A stretch of 64,000 nt of DNA from Halohasta litchfieldiae (lineage in GTDB: Archaea; Halobacteriota; Halobacteria; Halobacteriales; Haloferacaceae): assembly GCF_002788215.1 (NCBI RefSeq), contig NZ_CP024845.1, positions 1,116,001-1,180,000 of the forward strand, read 5' to 3'. Made by a program: the position numbers and the translations under genes. Under the pieces are notes generated by a model that had not been told where the DNA came from, ran no database searches, and worked only from the letters and a program-made list of their open reading frames with translations. Positions 52,479 through 62,228 of the stretch are shown here, piece by piece (position 1 is the first letter of the stretch; each line of letters starts with the position of its first letter).

Positions 52479-54743
52479 TCACTCGCGAACGGATTCGAGG
52501 ATGAGTTCCTGTTCGACACGTGCAGCTTTCTGCTGAGCGTCGTGTACGGCATCAAGGTTGACACTGATCGACGTGATGCCGGCGTTGATCAACTCCTGGA
52601 TCATGTTCGGATCCGAAGCTGCCTGGCCACAGATGCTCGTCGAGACGTCGTATTCCCGGCAGATTTCGATCGTCTCTCGGATCAGTCGCAACACCGCGGG
52701 GTGCAACGCGTCGTATCGATCGGCAACAGTCTCGTTGTTGCGGTCAACGGCCAACGTGTACTGCGTGAGGTCATTCGTACCGAACGAGACGAAATCCACG
52801 CCTGCCTCACAGATTTCTGTCGCACACAGCGCGCTCGCAGGGGTCTCGATCATCACACCCCAATCATGCTTTTCTGGATCGATATCCGCCTTTTCCATAA
52901 GGGAACGGGCACGGGTGACGTCGTTCGCATCGTTTACTAGCGGGAACATGAGTTCGACGTTGTCGTAGCCCATCTCGTACAGTTTCTCGAAGGCCTGCAA
53001 CTGGTGTGTAAAGAGTTCGGGGCTATCCAGTGAGCGTCTGAGCCCGCGATAGCCGAGCATTGGATTGTGCTCGATCGGTTCGTCCTCACCGCCTTCGAGC
53101 TGGCGGAACTCATCGGTCGGCGCGTCGAGTGTCCGGATGCGGACTGATCGGGGATAAAACGCCTCGGCGACGGTCCGCATATCGTCAGCCAGCATGTTGA
53201 CGAACGCGTTGGCACCGTGATCGGCAACGTACTGCTCGGGGGTCTTGCTCGTCGAGATCACCATGTGTTCCATCCGAAGGAGACCGACACCGTCCGCACC
53301 GGTACCGGCCGCACGCTCCGCAGCCGCAGGGATCGAGATGTTGGTTTTGATCTCGGTCCCCGTCATGGGCTTCGGCTGGCTGCTGGGGCTGGTCGGCGCG
53401 GGCTCCTCTTCGGGTTCCATGGTGGTCTCTCCTTGAGAGTCACTCACGACTCCGCGGTCCCCATCGACGGTGATAAACTGGTCGTCGGTGAGTGTGTCAG
53501 TGGCGTTTTCACAGCCAGTGATCGCTACGACACCCAGTTCCCGCGAGACAATGGCAGCGTGACTCGTCATGCCACCTTCGTCGGTGACGATCGCACTCGC
53601 CCGCTTCATCGCTGGCATCATATCGGGCGTCGTCGTCTCGGAGACGATAATATCGCCCTCATTCACCTTGTCGAGTTGATCGAGCGAGCCCACGATTCGA
53701 GCCGTCCCCGAAACTGTGCCTGGACTCGCACCCAACCCGTCGACCAGCACTGACGTATCGTCCTCGGTGGTCTCACTTCGCCTGTCGTCAGCACCCGATT
53801 CGTCGGAAATAGTCGTTATCGGACGGGACTGGAGGAGGTAGATCTCTCCGTCATTGATCGCCCACTCCACGTCTTGGGGCTGTCCGTAGTGGTCCTCAAC
53901 GAGTTCGCCGATATCGCTCAAGGAGTCCACTTCCACGTCCGAAAGCACACGCTCGTTTCGCTTCTCGGCTGGAACCGACTTCTCCAGTGTTTCGCCGGTT
54001 TTCGGATCCTTGACGTGCATCGTCTTTTTCGTTGAGACGGCCACCGATTCGACGGTATCGTCCTGGCGGTCGTATGTGTAGTGGTCGGGTGAGACGGCTC
54101 CCGAGACGACGGCTTCGCCGAGTCCCCAGGCGGCCTCGACGGTCATCTGGTTTTCACCCGTCGACGGGTGGCTGGTGAACATCACGCCCGACTTGTCGGC
54201 GTCGACCATTCGCTGGACGACCACCGCGATGTCGACGTCGTGGTGTGCAAACCCCTGTTCTTCCCGGTAGTAGATTGCTCGTTGGGTGAACAGAGATGCC
54301 CAGCAGCGCTTGATCCGATCCAACAGGTCGCTCTCCGAAACGTTGAGAAACGTCTCCTGCTGGCCAGCGAACGATGCGTCCGGGAGATCCTCCGCCGTAG
54401 CCGACGAACGAACGGCGACGATCGAGTCCGATCCGAGATCCTCGAACGCGCTGAGAATCTCCGATCGGGTTTCGTCGGGCCACGGTGCTTCGAGGATAAG
54501 TTGCCGAGCGCGCCGTTCGGCTTCAGCAAGTGCCCGTGAGTCCTCGATGTCGATATCGACCGCGTCGAAAAGCTCGTCGGCGATCTCAGTACTCTCAATG
54601 AAATGCCGGTAAGCGTCGGCGGTGACTGTGAATCCCGTGGGGATCGGCAAGTTGTGTGACGATAACTCGCCCAGGGACGCCGCTTTGCCACCTACGATGT
54701 TTACGTCACTGGCGCTGACCGCGCTCAGCCATGCTACTAACAT
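52479..54743 (-). CDS. ppsA: Phosphoenolpyruvate synthase
   Basis: 754-aa enzyme converting pyruvate and ATP to PEP, AMP and phosphate for gluconeogenesis. N-terminal ATP-binding domain (GGKAASLGEL, VRSSATAEDLPDASFAGQQE), swivelling domain with the phosphorylated His395 (GGMTSHAAIVSRELG), and PEP/pyruvate barrel (GADGVGLLRMEHM, FVSFGTNDLTQYTLAVDRNN, SICGQAASDP). A linker rich in Glu/Pro joins the last two. Immediately upstream and divergent lies the gap operon. Confidence 0.95.
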   Translation of the reverse strand: MLVAWLSAVSASDVNIVGGKAASLGELSSHNLPIPTGFTVTADAYRHFIESTEIADELFDAVDIDIEDSRALAEAERRARQLILEAPWPDETRSEILSAFEDLGSDSIVAVRSSATAEDLPDASFAGQQETFLNVSESDLLDRIKRCWASLFTQRAIYYREEQGFAHHDVDIAVVVQRMVDADKSGVMFTSHPSTGENQMTVEAAWGLGEAVVSGAVSPDHYTYDRQDDTVESVAVSTKKTMHVKDPKTGETLEKSVPAEKRNERVLSDVEVDSLSDIGELVEDHYGQPQDVEWAINDGEIYLLQSRPITTISDESGADDRRSETTEDDTSVLVDGLGASPGTVSGTARIVGSLDQLDKVNEGDIIVSETTTPDMMPAMKRASAIVTDEGGMTSHAAIVSRELGVVAITGCENATDTLTDDQFITVDGDRGVVSDSQGETTMEPEEEPAPTSPSSQPKPMTGTEIKTNISIPAAAERAAGTGADGVGLLRMEHMVISTSKTPEQYVADHGANAFVNMLADDMRTVAEAFYPRSVRIRTLDAPTDEFRQLEGGEDEPIEHNPMLGYRGLRRSLDSPELFTHQLQAFEKLYEMGYDNVELMFPLVNDANDVTRARSLMEKADIDPEKHDWGVMIETPASALCATEICEAGVDFVSFGTNDLTQYTLAVDRNNETVADRYDALHPAVLRLIRETIEICREYDVSTSICGQAASDPNMIQELINAGITSISVNLDAVHDAQQKAARVEQELILESVRE

Positions 54744-54877
54744 CAGGTGGATCCATTCCGTACCGGAGTATAAATTTACGCATGCCAGAGAATATAACTG
54801 CTAGTTAATATCCAGAGAAATTAACTCAGTTGTGAGTCCGCACAGTGTTTTGTTTCCGGCCGTGATAGTTTTCAGTG

Positions 54878-55003
54878 ATGCCTACAATTGAGGTATCGGA
54901 CCAGCTGTATAGCCAGCTTCTGGTGGACGATTCCACGGACGACATCGAGGCGGAACTATGGCAACTCCTGTACGAAACACGACGAGATAGAGTGAACAGA
55001 TGA
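54878..55003 (+). CDS. 41-aa protein, antitoxin-like, coupled to gap
   Basis: ATG 54878 to TGA 55001-55003; the stop overlaps the gap ATG (ATGA). Sequence begins MPTIEVSDQLYSQLLVDDST and ends with ELWQLLYETRRDRVNR, resembling the short ribbon-helix or VapB/RelB-like antitoxins common in haloarchaea. Without a toxin next door it may simply regulate or be a leader cistron for gap. Confidence 0.55.
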   Translation: MPTIEVSDQLYSQLLVDDSTDDIEAELWQLLYETRRDRVNR

Positions 55004-56028
55004 TTGAGGTCGGAATCAACGGCTACGGAACGATCGGAAAACGTGTCGCAGATGCGGTCGACAACCAGCCCGACATGTGTATCGTCGGTGTGAGCAAACG
55101 CACACCGGACCACGAGGCCGACACCGCGATCGACCGTGGCTTCGAGCTGTATGCGCCCGACTCTGAGACGGAAGTCACCTTCACTGCCCACGACTTGCCC
55201 GTCGCGGGCACCGTCGAGACACTTATCGCCGACAGTGACATCGTTATCGACGCGACACCTGCCGGTGTCGGTGCGGAGAACGCGCCGAGATACGAGCGCA
55301 CGGAGACGCCGGTCGTATTTCAGGGTGGAGAGGACGCGACCATCGCGCCCACGAGTTTCTGTGCGCGGAGCAACTACGAAGAGACGGTCGGCCAGACGGC
55401 GACGAGGGTAGTCTCCTGCAATACGACGGGGCTGGCTCGACTCCTCTCGCCGCTCGACGACCAGTTCGGCGTCGAGTCGGTCGACTGTACCCTGATCCGC
55501 CGTGGCGGCGATCCGACCCAGTCCGATCGCGGGCCGATCAACGACATCGTCCCCGACCCGGTGACCGTTCCCTCACACCACGCCCCGGACCTCCGAACTG
55601 TGTTGCCCTCCGTCGACGTGATGACGAAGGGTGTGACTGTGCCGGCCACGCTGATGCACCTTCACAGCCTGACGGTGTGCTTAGACGGCGAGCCGACAGC
55701 CGATACAGTCACGACCTGTCTGGATAATGAGAGCCGCATCGAACTCGTCGCGAGTGCTCACGGGCGGGACAGCTGTGCGGACCTCCGTGAATCCGCGCAC
55801 GACCGTGGCCGCCAGCGTGGTGACGTGTGGGAAAATTGTGTCTGGGCAGAGTCGATCACCGTTGACGGACAGCAGCTTTCGCTCCTCCAGGCCGTCCATC
55901 AGCAGGCCGACGTTGTGCCCGAGAACGTCGATGCGATCCGTGCACTCGCTTCGGCAACAGATGCACAGACGAGTCGGCAGCTAACTAACGACGCACTCGG
56001 TGTGGGACTGGACAGTCCGATAGCCTGA
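55000..56028 (+). CDS. gap: Type II glyceraldehyde-3-phosphate dehydrogenase (archaeal)
   Basis: 342 aa. N-terminal Rossmann motif GINGYGTIGKRVADAV, catalytic Cys140 in VVSCNTTGL, then RRGGDPTQSDRGPINDIVPD and TLMHLHSLTV, which are hallmarks of the archaeal type II enzyme rather than the bacterial type I. Adjacent divergent ppsA fits a gluconeogenic role. Several haloarchaea have both types, used in opposite directions. Confidence 0.95.
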   Translation: MIEVGINGYGTIGKRVADAVDNQPDMCIVGVSKRTPDHEADTAIDRGFELYAPDSETEVTFTAHDLPVAGTVETLIADSDIVIDATPAGVGAENAPRYERTETPVVFQGGEDATIAPTSFCARSNYEETVGQTATRVVSCNTTGLARLLSPLDDQFGVESVDCTLIRRGGDPTQSDRGPINDIVPDPVTVPSHHAPDLRTVLPSVDVMTKGVTVPATLMHLHSLTVCLDGEPTADTVTTCLDNESRIELVASAHGRDSCADLRESAHDRGRQRGDVWENCVWAESITVDGQQLSLLQAVHQQADVVPENVDAIRALASATDAQTSRQLTNDALGVGLDSPIA

Positions 56029-56049
56029 CAGGCTAGCCGCCCAGTCCTC

Positions 56050-56997
56050 CTATTTTGCCAGATTCCGAAGCCGTTCGTCGGTGTCGAGACGATCGATGTT
56101 GTCGGCGATAATATCGGCCATTCGATCCCAGTAGCGTGGCGTATAGCCAGCGTTGTGGGGTGTGATCAGACAGTTGTCGTGGCTCCAGAGCGGGTGGCCG
56201 TCCGAGAGCGGCTCCGGATCGGTCACATCGAGTGCTGCTCCCCGGAGTTCGTTGGTCCGGAGTGCGGCAAGGAGTGCGTCGGTGTCGACGACTTCGCCGC
56301 GGGCGATGTTGACGAGCACGCTGTCCGGTGGCATGCGCGCCAGGGCGGTCTCGTCGACGAGATGTTCCGTCTCTTCGGTGAGCGGACAGGCCAAGATCAA
56401 GTAATCCGTGCGGGGGAGAATCTCGGGGACCTCTTCGATACCGACGACTTCGTCGGCATTGCCGCCCTTCGATGGGGAGTTACGAACGCCGATAGTCTCG
56501 ACGCCGAACGGAGCGAGCCGATCGAGGATCGCCCCACCAATGGCACCCATCCCGACGACGGTGACCGTCGAACCGTACAGTTCGTCGGTGTGATAGTGGC
56601 TCCAGGTTCCAGCCTGTGACTGTTGCCAACCACGGTCGAGACCACGCGCGAACGATAGGACGTAGGCGAGCACCTGTTCGGATGCGTTCGGTCCATGCAC
56701 ACCAGATGCGTTGGTCACGTCGACGTCGTTTGCCGCGAAGGCATCGAGCGGCAGATGATCGGTTCCCGCGAAGGTACAGGCGAACAACTCGAGATTCGTC
56801 GCGTTCTCGACAGTCGCGGCATCGATCTCGAAGCCAGTAATGACTCGCGCTTGAGGCAGGAGTTCCTCATACTCCGCAGGTGACGCGATGAGTTTGACTG
56901 TTTGTGTGGGTAGCCGCTCGGCGAGAACGTCCCGGTACGCCTCTGTCGACATCCCATGTATCGTCTGGTTGAGAACAGCAATGTCTATCGATGTCAC
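56050..56997 (-). CDS. D-2-hydroxyacid dehydrogenase
   Basis: 315-aa NAD(P)-dependent enzyme of the D-isomer-specific 2-hydroxyacid dehydrogenase family. Rossmann motif VVGMGAIGGAILDRL, catalytic Arg in VNIARGEVVDTDALL, Glu in DVTDPEPLSDGHPLW and His in LITPHNAGYTP. GTG 56997 is chosen because it is about 30 nt after TATATTTTTG; 57021 is the upstream alternative. May reduce or oxidise glyoxylate, hydroxypyruvate or lactate-type substrates. Confidence 0.9.
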   Translation of the reverse strand: MTSIDIAVLNQTIHGMSTEAYRDVLAERLPTQTVKLIASPAEYEELLPQARVITGFEIDAATVENATNLELFACTFAGTDHLPLDAFAANDVDVTNASGVHGPNASEQVLAYVLSFARGLDRGWQQSQAGTWSHYHTDELYGSTVTVVGMGAIGGAILDRLAPFGVETIGVRNSPSKGGNADEVVGIEEVPEILPRTDYLILACPLTEETEHLVDETALARMPPDSVLVNIARGEVVDTDALLAALRTNELRGAALDVTDPEPLSDGHPLWSHDNCLITPHNAGYTPRYWDRMADIIADNIDRLDTDERLRNLAK

Positions 56998-57025
56998 AAC
57001 TGGGTGCAACTCTACAATCACACAA

Positions 57026-57037
57026 AAATATACCGCC
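57026..57037 (-). promoter_or_regulatory. TATA box for the D-2-hydroxyacid dehydrogenase gene
   Basis: GGTATATTTTTG on the minus strand, about 30 nt before the GTG at 56997. The 114-bp gap to the divergent HTH gene (57112) also carries AT-rich AAATTATTAC near 57079 for the plus strand. Confidence 0.45.
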
Positions 57038-57111
57038 GTTAATGATCAATACTTTGCCATTATAAATGATCAATAAAAAAATTATTACATAGGTGTGTAC
57101 CTGTATTGCGT

Positions 57112-57687
57112 ATGGACGATCCACCGGATAGTTCAGGGACGCAGCCTGCGGCCCCACAGCGGGAACAGTTCACCCTGGATGATGTGTTCGGTGTGTTTGA
57201 GGACCGATCGGACAGCGCAAGACCACTGACTGCCAGTGACGTGATGGATGCGGTCGACTGTTCTCGCCGGACGGCACACAACAAACTCGGTGAACTGGTA
57301 GAACAAGGACGGCTCGAAACCCGGAAAGTCGGTGCTCGGAGCCGTGTCTGGTGGGTTCCGATGCCACGGTCGACGGCGGAGCCGGAACCAGAGCCGACTG
57401 CACAACGGGATCCGGCGGTGGACGTGGAGATCGCCGATGCCGAACTTCTCGGCTCGGGGGAACTTCTTCAAGAGCGCCGAGAGGCGCTCCGGGCGGCCTA
57501 CGATTACGTCCGTGAGAACCCTGAGACGACCAAAACGGAGTTTCTCACCGAGGTGTTCCCCGAGAATTCGGCCGGATACAAAACTGCCGACCAGTGGTGG
57601 GAAATGATCGAACCTGCCCTCGCTGATCTCCCGAATGTCGATGTCGAGTTGGAACGTGATCACTTCTGGCACTTCGTCAAGGGATAG
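57112..57687 (+). CDS. Winged-helix DNA-binding protein
   Basis: 191 aa. N-terminal MarR/ArsR-like wHTH: LTASDVMDAVDCSRRTAHNK, LGELVEQGRLETRKVGARSR, VWWVP. The rest is a helical C-terminal domain (REALRAAYDYVRENPETTKT, YKTADQWWEMIEPAL) of unknown partner. Divergent from the hydroxyacid dehydrogenase, upstream of the transporter, and so a candidate regulator of either. Confidence 0.75.
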   Translation: MDDPPDSSGTQPAAPQREQFTLDDVFGVFEDRSDSARPLTASDVMDAVDCSRRTAHNKLGELVEQGRLETRKVGARSRVWWVPMPRSTAEPEPEPTAQRDPAVDVEIADAELLGSGELLQERREALRAAYDYVRENPETTKTEFLTEVFPENSAGYKTADQWWEMIEPALADLPNVDVELERDHFWHFVKG

Positions 57688-57809
57688 AACCATGAGGACA
57701 ATATTACGAGATAAGAGAGCTGATTATCGTCTCTCGATAGATCGGACGATGTGCGGTTGGTGTATCGGTACGTCAACGACTACGGGGAACCGATCGGAGT
57801 GTGTATTCA

Positions 57810-59549
57810 ATGGGTAGCCCGGAGTTGGCACCCGACGAGGAGACAGTGTCAGAAGCCGACGTATACGACGATCCAGCGGACGCGACCTACCCGACGTCGA
57901 CCTACACACCGGTGGCATACGACAATCTCGATCAGGCACCACAGGATCGGTCACACCCCGATCCGAGTGACGATGGACCGTTCAAAGAGCTCGATTTACC
58001 GAAGGTGCCCAAACTGAAGTACGTCGTCGGGCCGAGCGCGATCATGCTCGGGGCGTCACTCGGCAGCGGTGAGACGCTGTTCTGGCCGACGCTCGTCGCT
58101 CGGTTCGGCTGGGGACTGTTTGGCCTGTTTCTGTTGGCAGCTCTCATCCACTTCGTCGTCAATACCGAAATCCAGCGGTGGACGCTGGCGACAGGCGAGA
58201 GTATCTTCCGGGCCATGGAACGACTCCATCCGGTGGTCCCGCTGGCCCTGTTGGTCGGTGGGTTCGCGAGTCTCGGGTGGCCCGGCTGGGCGGCCAGTGC
58301 AGCCAAAATCGGTGCTGCGGGCCTCTCGCTGGGCACCTACACAGCCTTCGGTGCCGAACTCCCCGGCTGGCGGCTCCTCGGGATCGTCCTCATGGCTTTT
58401 ATATGGCTCACGTATCAGGTGGCGCCGTTGATGTACAACATCGTCGAAAAGTTCCAGATCCTGCTCGTAGCGGCATCGATCTTCTTTGCCGTACTACTGT
58501 TCATGCTCGTCGGGTCGATCGAAACGGTTCTATCGGTCCCAGCGAACCTGACACTTCCCGGTGAGCAACTTCAGGTCGAGACGGTCGCGATCCTCCTCGG
58601 TGCACTCGCATATGCCGGTGCTGGCGGTTATCTGAACCTCTCACAGAGTCTCTGGATCCGCGAGAAGGGGTACGGCATGGGCCGGTACCAGGGACGGATC
58701 AAGAACCCGTTTGCGGGTGACGACCCCGAGACAGTCCACAGAGACGGGTTCACGTTCGTTCCAAATCGGCTCAATCTCGAACGCTGGCGGGGATGGTGGC
58801 GTGTCACACAGTTAGAGCACTTGCTTACGTTCCTCGTCGGGCTGGTAGTCGTTACGACGATCCTCACTCTGGTCGTGTTCACCTACGCAGCCGGGTCGAC
58901 CGGGACGGCCGTCAACATCTGGCTGGATGAGGTCATCCCTGTCGTCGGGCCACTTGCGAGTATCGTGATCTACATCCTGTTGTTCCTGGCGCTCTTTACG
59001 ACCGAATACGCCATCGTCGAGTCGTTCGTCCGGAACAGTTCCGATATCATCTACGAACTGTACGGGCGGGACGCTGGCTGGAGTCTCCCGCGGTTGTTCT
59101 GGATGCTCCTGACGATCTTCTGTGGGTGGGGAATCGCCATCCTGTTTTCCCCGCTATCAGCTGAGAAACCGTTCGGGCTGTTAGTCGTCGGGGCGTCGAT
59201 GTCTGGCCTGATGATGTGGCCGTACATCCTCGCCGTCCAAGTAGTCAATACGGTCAGACTTCCCGAACACACGATGCCTGGTTGGGGACGCATCGTCTCG
59301 ATGTGGTTCGCAGCTGGCTTTTTCGGTTATTTCAGCGTGCTGTTAACCGGGACCTATCTCTCGACACGACTCGGTCTGCGGTTATTCGAGACGAAGGCCA
59401 CGATCATCGGGAGTGGGATCGGCGGTACTGCCCTGTGGTTCGGCTACGTCATTATCCAACTCGCGGTTATGTACCACGTCACTCAAGCGAAGGTGGCGTC
59501 GACGGGGACCGTCGACGACGCCGAGCGGGCGCGAGGTTGGTTCTCATGA
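57810..59549 (+). CDS. Nramp-fold (APC superfamily) membrane transporter
   Basis: 579 aa with about 11-12 helices after an acidic 70-residue cytoplasmic extension. The first helix reads GPSAIMLGASLGSGETLFWP, placing GSGE where classical Nramp has the metal-binding DPGN; the MPH motif of helix 6 is likewise absent. It is therefore Nramp-like in fold but probably not a manganese/iron transporter. Overlaps the next gene (ATGA) and faces the LUD operon. ATG 57810 is chosen. Confidence 0.75.
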   Translation: MGSPELAPDEETVSEADVYDDPADATYPTSTYTPVAYDNLDQAPQDRSHPDPSDDGPFKELDLPKVPKLKYVVGPSAIMLGASLGSGETLFWPTLVARFGWGLFGLFLLAALIHFVVNTEIQRWTLATGESIFRAMERLHPVVPLALLVGGFASLGWPGWAASAAKIGAAGLSLGTYTAFGAELPGWRLLGIVLMAFIWLTYQVAPLMYNIVEKFQILLVAASIFFAVLLFMLVGSIETVLSVPANLTLPGEQLQVETVAILLGALAYAGAGGYLNLSQSLWIREKGYGMGRYQGRIKNPFAGDDPETVHRDGFTFVPNRLNLERWRGWWRVTQLEHLLTFLVGLVVVTTILTLVVFTYAAGSTGTAVNIWLDEVIPVVGPLASIVIYILLFLALFTTEYAIVESFVRNSSDIIYELYGRDAGWSLPRLFWMLLTIFCGWGIAILFSPLSAEKPFGLLVVGASMSGLMMWPYILAVQVVNTVRLPEHTMPGWGRIVSMWFAAGFFGYFSVLLTGTYLSTRLGLRLFETKATIIGSGIGGTALWFGYVIIQLAVMYHVTQAKVASTGTVDDAERARGWFS

Positions 59550-60019
59550 CCGACGAGGTACAGGTCCACCTCCACTGTACGATGTGGGGGACGGCCCCGC
59601 TCCGACTGGCAGACGTCCTGTTCCGTTCGGACCATCTGCTGATCGTGGTGTACGACTATCTGACGCCGCTGGATCTCGCGATGCGGTCCCCGTCTCAGCG
59701 TGCCCGAGCGTTCGTCGACCGGATCGAAAACGAGGGGGTATCCGCCGCCTTGGCGGCCGCTGAAGACGTAACTGAACTGTCCTACGAGGCTCTTGAAACG
59801 CTTCGTGTGTACGACGGCGGCTGGTTCGGGCGCGAGGCGGTCTCGATCCAATCGAAAAACAACGACTCACGGATCGTCCGCGTTCACGGCGCGGTCGAAC
59901 TCGATGGGTTCGTCGACGCGGTTCGGTCGCTATTGGCCAGCCATGACGTCACCGTCGAGCGACGAGATGGCATTGCATACGAGTTCAATGGCCTGCTCGG
60001 ACGGCTCAGTCGCTACTGA
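59546..60019 (+). CDS. Conserved partner of the Nramp-like transporter
   Basis: 157 aa, ATGA overlap with the transporter (59546-59549), so co-translated. Acidic alpha/beta protein with no named domain (VQVHLHCTMWGTAPLRLADV, SDHLLIVVYDYLTPLDLA, then a C-terminal beta segment IVRVHGAVELDGFVDAVRSL). Its end overlaps the convergent LutB-LutA gene by 14 nt. Might regulate or gate the transporter (inference). Confidence 0.6.
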   Translation: MTDEVQVHLHCTMWGTAPLRLADVLFRSDHLLIVVYDYLTPLDLAMRSPSQRARAFVDRIENEGVSAALAAAEDVTELSYEALETLRVYDGGWFGREAVSIQSKNNDSRIVRVHGAVELDGFVDAVRSLLASHDVTVERRDGIAYEFNGLLGRLSRY

Positions 60020-62228
60020 CCCGCTCGGTCCATGCCTGCGGTGCGATCAATTCGATCGGGTGTTTCGGTGGGCGGGCCAGTAGATCATCGAGCTGTTCGA
60101 GACAGGAAGTCCCGCTGGCGACGACGGTCCGGTCTTTGGTCTCTTGCGTCGTGAACTCCTCGGCGAGTTCCTCACCGACGGCCATACTCACGTCGTAGTA
60201 GTCGTTTTTATAGCCGAAGCTGCCGGCCATGCCACAACACTCGACACTGGAGGTAGTTACGTCGTAGCCGAGATCCTCGAGGACCGTCTCGGTGTACTGG
60301 TCGACGCCGATGGTCCGCTGCTGACAGTGGCTGTGGTAGGCGACCTGCTGGCCATCACCCGCGTCGAGGGCCGTCTCATCCCCGCCGTTTGCCAGACAGC
60401 CGTAGACGTACTCGAACACCTCGTAACTGTGCTCGGCAAGCCGCTCGAACGTCTCGGCGTCGAGCAGTTTCTCGTATTCCCGCTGGAAAAGGGCGTGATC
60501 GCTGGGTTCGATCACGACGATATCACGGCCGGCTGCCACCTGCGGCCCGAGTTCGGCCGCTACCGCTTCGGCATGTTTCCGGGCCGTCGAGATCATCCCC
60601 TGTGACAGGGGGGCTCGCCCGCTGGCACTCACGTCGGCCAGACGAACGTGAATATCGAATGCTTCGAGAACCCGGACGGCGGCTTTCCCACGTTCTACCT
60701 GGACGTGGTTGGTGTAGAGGTCGGGAAAGAGGACGACCTCACGTTCGGGGTCGGCGACGGGCGGCCGGTCGGCCATCCAATCTCTGAGCGTCTCTCGCTC
60801 GAACTGCGGTAGTTCTCGCCGCCGGTCGATGCCAGCGAACCGTTCAAGCAACTGTCTGGAGAGGTCGTTATTCGCCAGCCAGTTGGACACGGGTGCAGTC
60901 GCGCTGCCGAGCCGCGCAAGCGTCGAGAAGTTGCCGAACAACCGCTTGTTGAGATCGATGCCCGCAGGCTCTTCGTCCGGCATGAGGCCGTCGACGAGCC
61001 AGTCGAGTTCGGCGTCGGTACCGCGGTTGATCCGGTCGCGGACGACCGTGTTGATCCACGGGATGTCGATCCCGACTGGACAGGCATTCACACACCGCGA
61101 GCAGCCGGTACAGAGGTCGTTGAACTCCCCCGCGGTGTCGAGGCCTTCGATCCCGGCCTCCCAGCCTGTCGCAATCCCGCCGGAGTAGGTCTCACCGCCG
61201 AAGGCGTGGCCGCCGACCTGCTGGAAGTTGGCACAGGAGTTCGAACATGCCGAACAGCGAATGCAGTACAACGTTTCGCGCAACTCCTCGTCGTCACGCA
61301 TCGCCATCCGCCCGTTGTCGATGAGCACGAGGTGGAACTCCCGGTCGTCGGCCGAACCGAGTTCGTTGGTCTCGAAATCGAGTGTGGGCGAGTCGACCGG
61401 CGGCGTGAGCAGGGAGACGTACGACGTGATGTCCTGACCGGTGCCCGAACGCCCAATCAGTTCGATGAACGGGTGGAGGTCCTCGACAGTCGGCACGACC
61501 TTCTCGACGCCCGCGACGGCGACGTGCGTATCAGTTGCGGTGACCGTCTTGCGAGCGTTACCCTCGCTGGTGACCAGCGCCATCGTCCCCGAATCGGCGG
61601 TGACGAAGTTCGCCCCCGTGACGCCGACATCGGCCGCCGTGATCTTCTCGGCGAGTTTCTCCCGGGCGAACATAGTGAGATCTTCCGCGGTTTCGAGGGG
61701 TTCCTCGGGGTTGAACTGTTCGTTGAATAGCTCCGCGATGCCCTCACGGGATTTGTGGATCGCCGGCGCGACGATATGTGAGGGGGCCTCATCGGCGACC
61801 TGCAGGACCCACTCGCCGAGGTCGGTCTCGACGACGTCGACGTCGTCGCCCGCCAGCGCCTCGTTGAGTTCGATCTCCTCGCTGGTCATCGACTTGCTCT
61901 TGACGACGCGCTCGCCGCCGACATCGTCGACCACCTCACGGACGTACGCGTTCGCATCGGCGGCGTCGTCCGCGAGATACAGCGTGCCGCCGTTGGCCTC
62001 GATTGCTTCCCTGAGGTCCTCGATGAGTTCGGGGAGTCGCTCGATAGCATCTTCCTTGATGGCGCGGGCCTCGGATTTGAGCTGATCGTAGTCCTCGAGT
62101 TTGGCGACCGAGTCGTAGCGACCCTGATTGAACCCCTGTGTGTTTGCGGCGACTGCCTCACCCTCTGTTTCGAGGATATGCTTGATGTGCGCTGCCTTAG
62201 TCGATGTCGGAGAGGAGTTCGTCGTCAT
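60006..62228 (-). CDS. LutB-LutA fusion (LUD-type lactate utilisation iron-sulfur protein)
   Basis: 740 aa. LUD domain (about 60-290, LutB type: VGVTGANFVTADSGTMALVT), two [4Fe-4S] clusters: CIRCSACSNSC from C322 and CTGCSRCVNACP from C373, then a C-terminal LutA part with two CCG-type cysteine motifs (YHSHCQQRTIGV, VECCGMAGSFG). In Bacillus LutA and LutB are separate; here one polypeptide carries both. Its start overlaps the lutC stop (ATGA). Oxidises L-lactate to pyruvate with LutC. Confidence 0.9.
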   Translation of the reverse strand: MTTNSSPTSTKAAHIKHILETEGEAVAANTQGFNQGRYDSVAKLEDYDQLKSEARAIKEDAIERLPELIEDLREAIEANGGTLYLADDAADANAYVREVVDDVGGERVVKSKSMTSEEIELNEALAGDDVDVVETDLGEWVLQVADEAPSHIVAPAIHKSREGIAELFNEQFNPEEPLETAEDLTMFAREKLAEKITAADVGVTGANFVTADSGTMALVTSEGNARKTVTATDTHVAVAGVEKVVPTVEDLHPFIELIGRSGTGQDITSYVSLLTPPVDSPTLDFETNELGSADDREFHLVLIDNGRMAMRDDEELRETLYCIRCSACSNSCANFQQVGGHAFGGETYSGGIATGWEAGIEGLDTAGEFNDLCTGCSRCVNACPVGIDIPWINTVVRDRINRGTDAELDWLVDGLMPDEEPAGIDLNKRLFGNFSTLARLGSATAPVSNWLANNDLSRQLLERFAGIDRRRELPQFERETLRDWMADRPPVADPEREVVLFPDLYTNHVQVERGKAAVRVLEAFDIHVRLADVSASGRAPLSQGMISTARKHAEAVAAELGPQVAAGRDIVVIEPSDHALFQREYEKLLDAETFERLAEHSYEVFEYVYGCLANGGDETALDAGDGQQVAYHSHCQQRTIGVDQYTETVLEDLGYDVTTSSVECCGMAGSFGYKNDYYDVSMAVGEELAEEFTTQETKDRTVVASGTSCLEQLDDLLARPPKHPIELIAPQAWTERVSSD

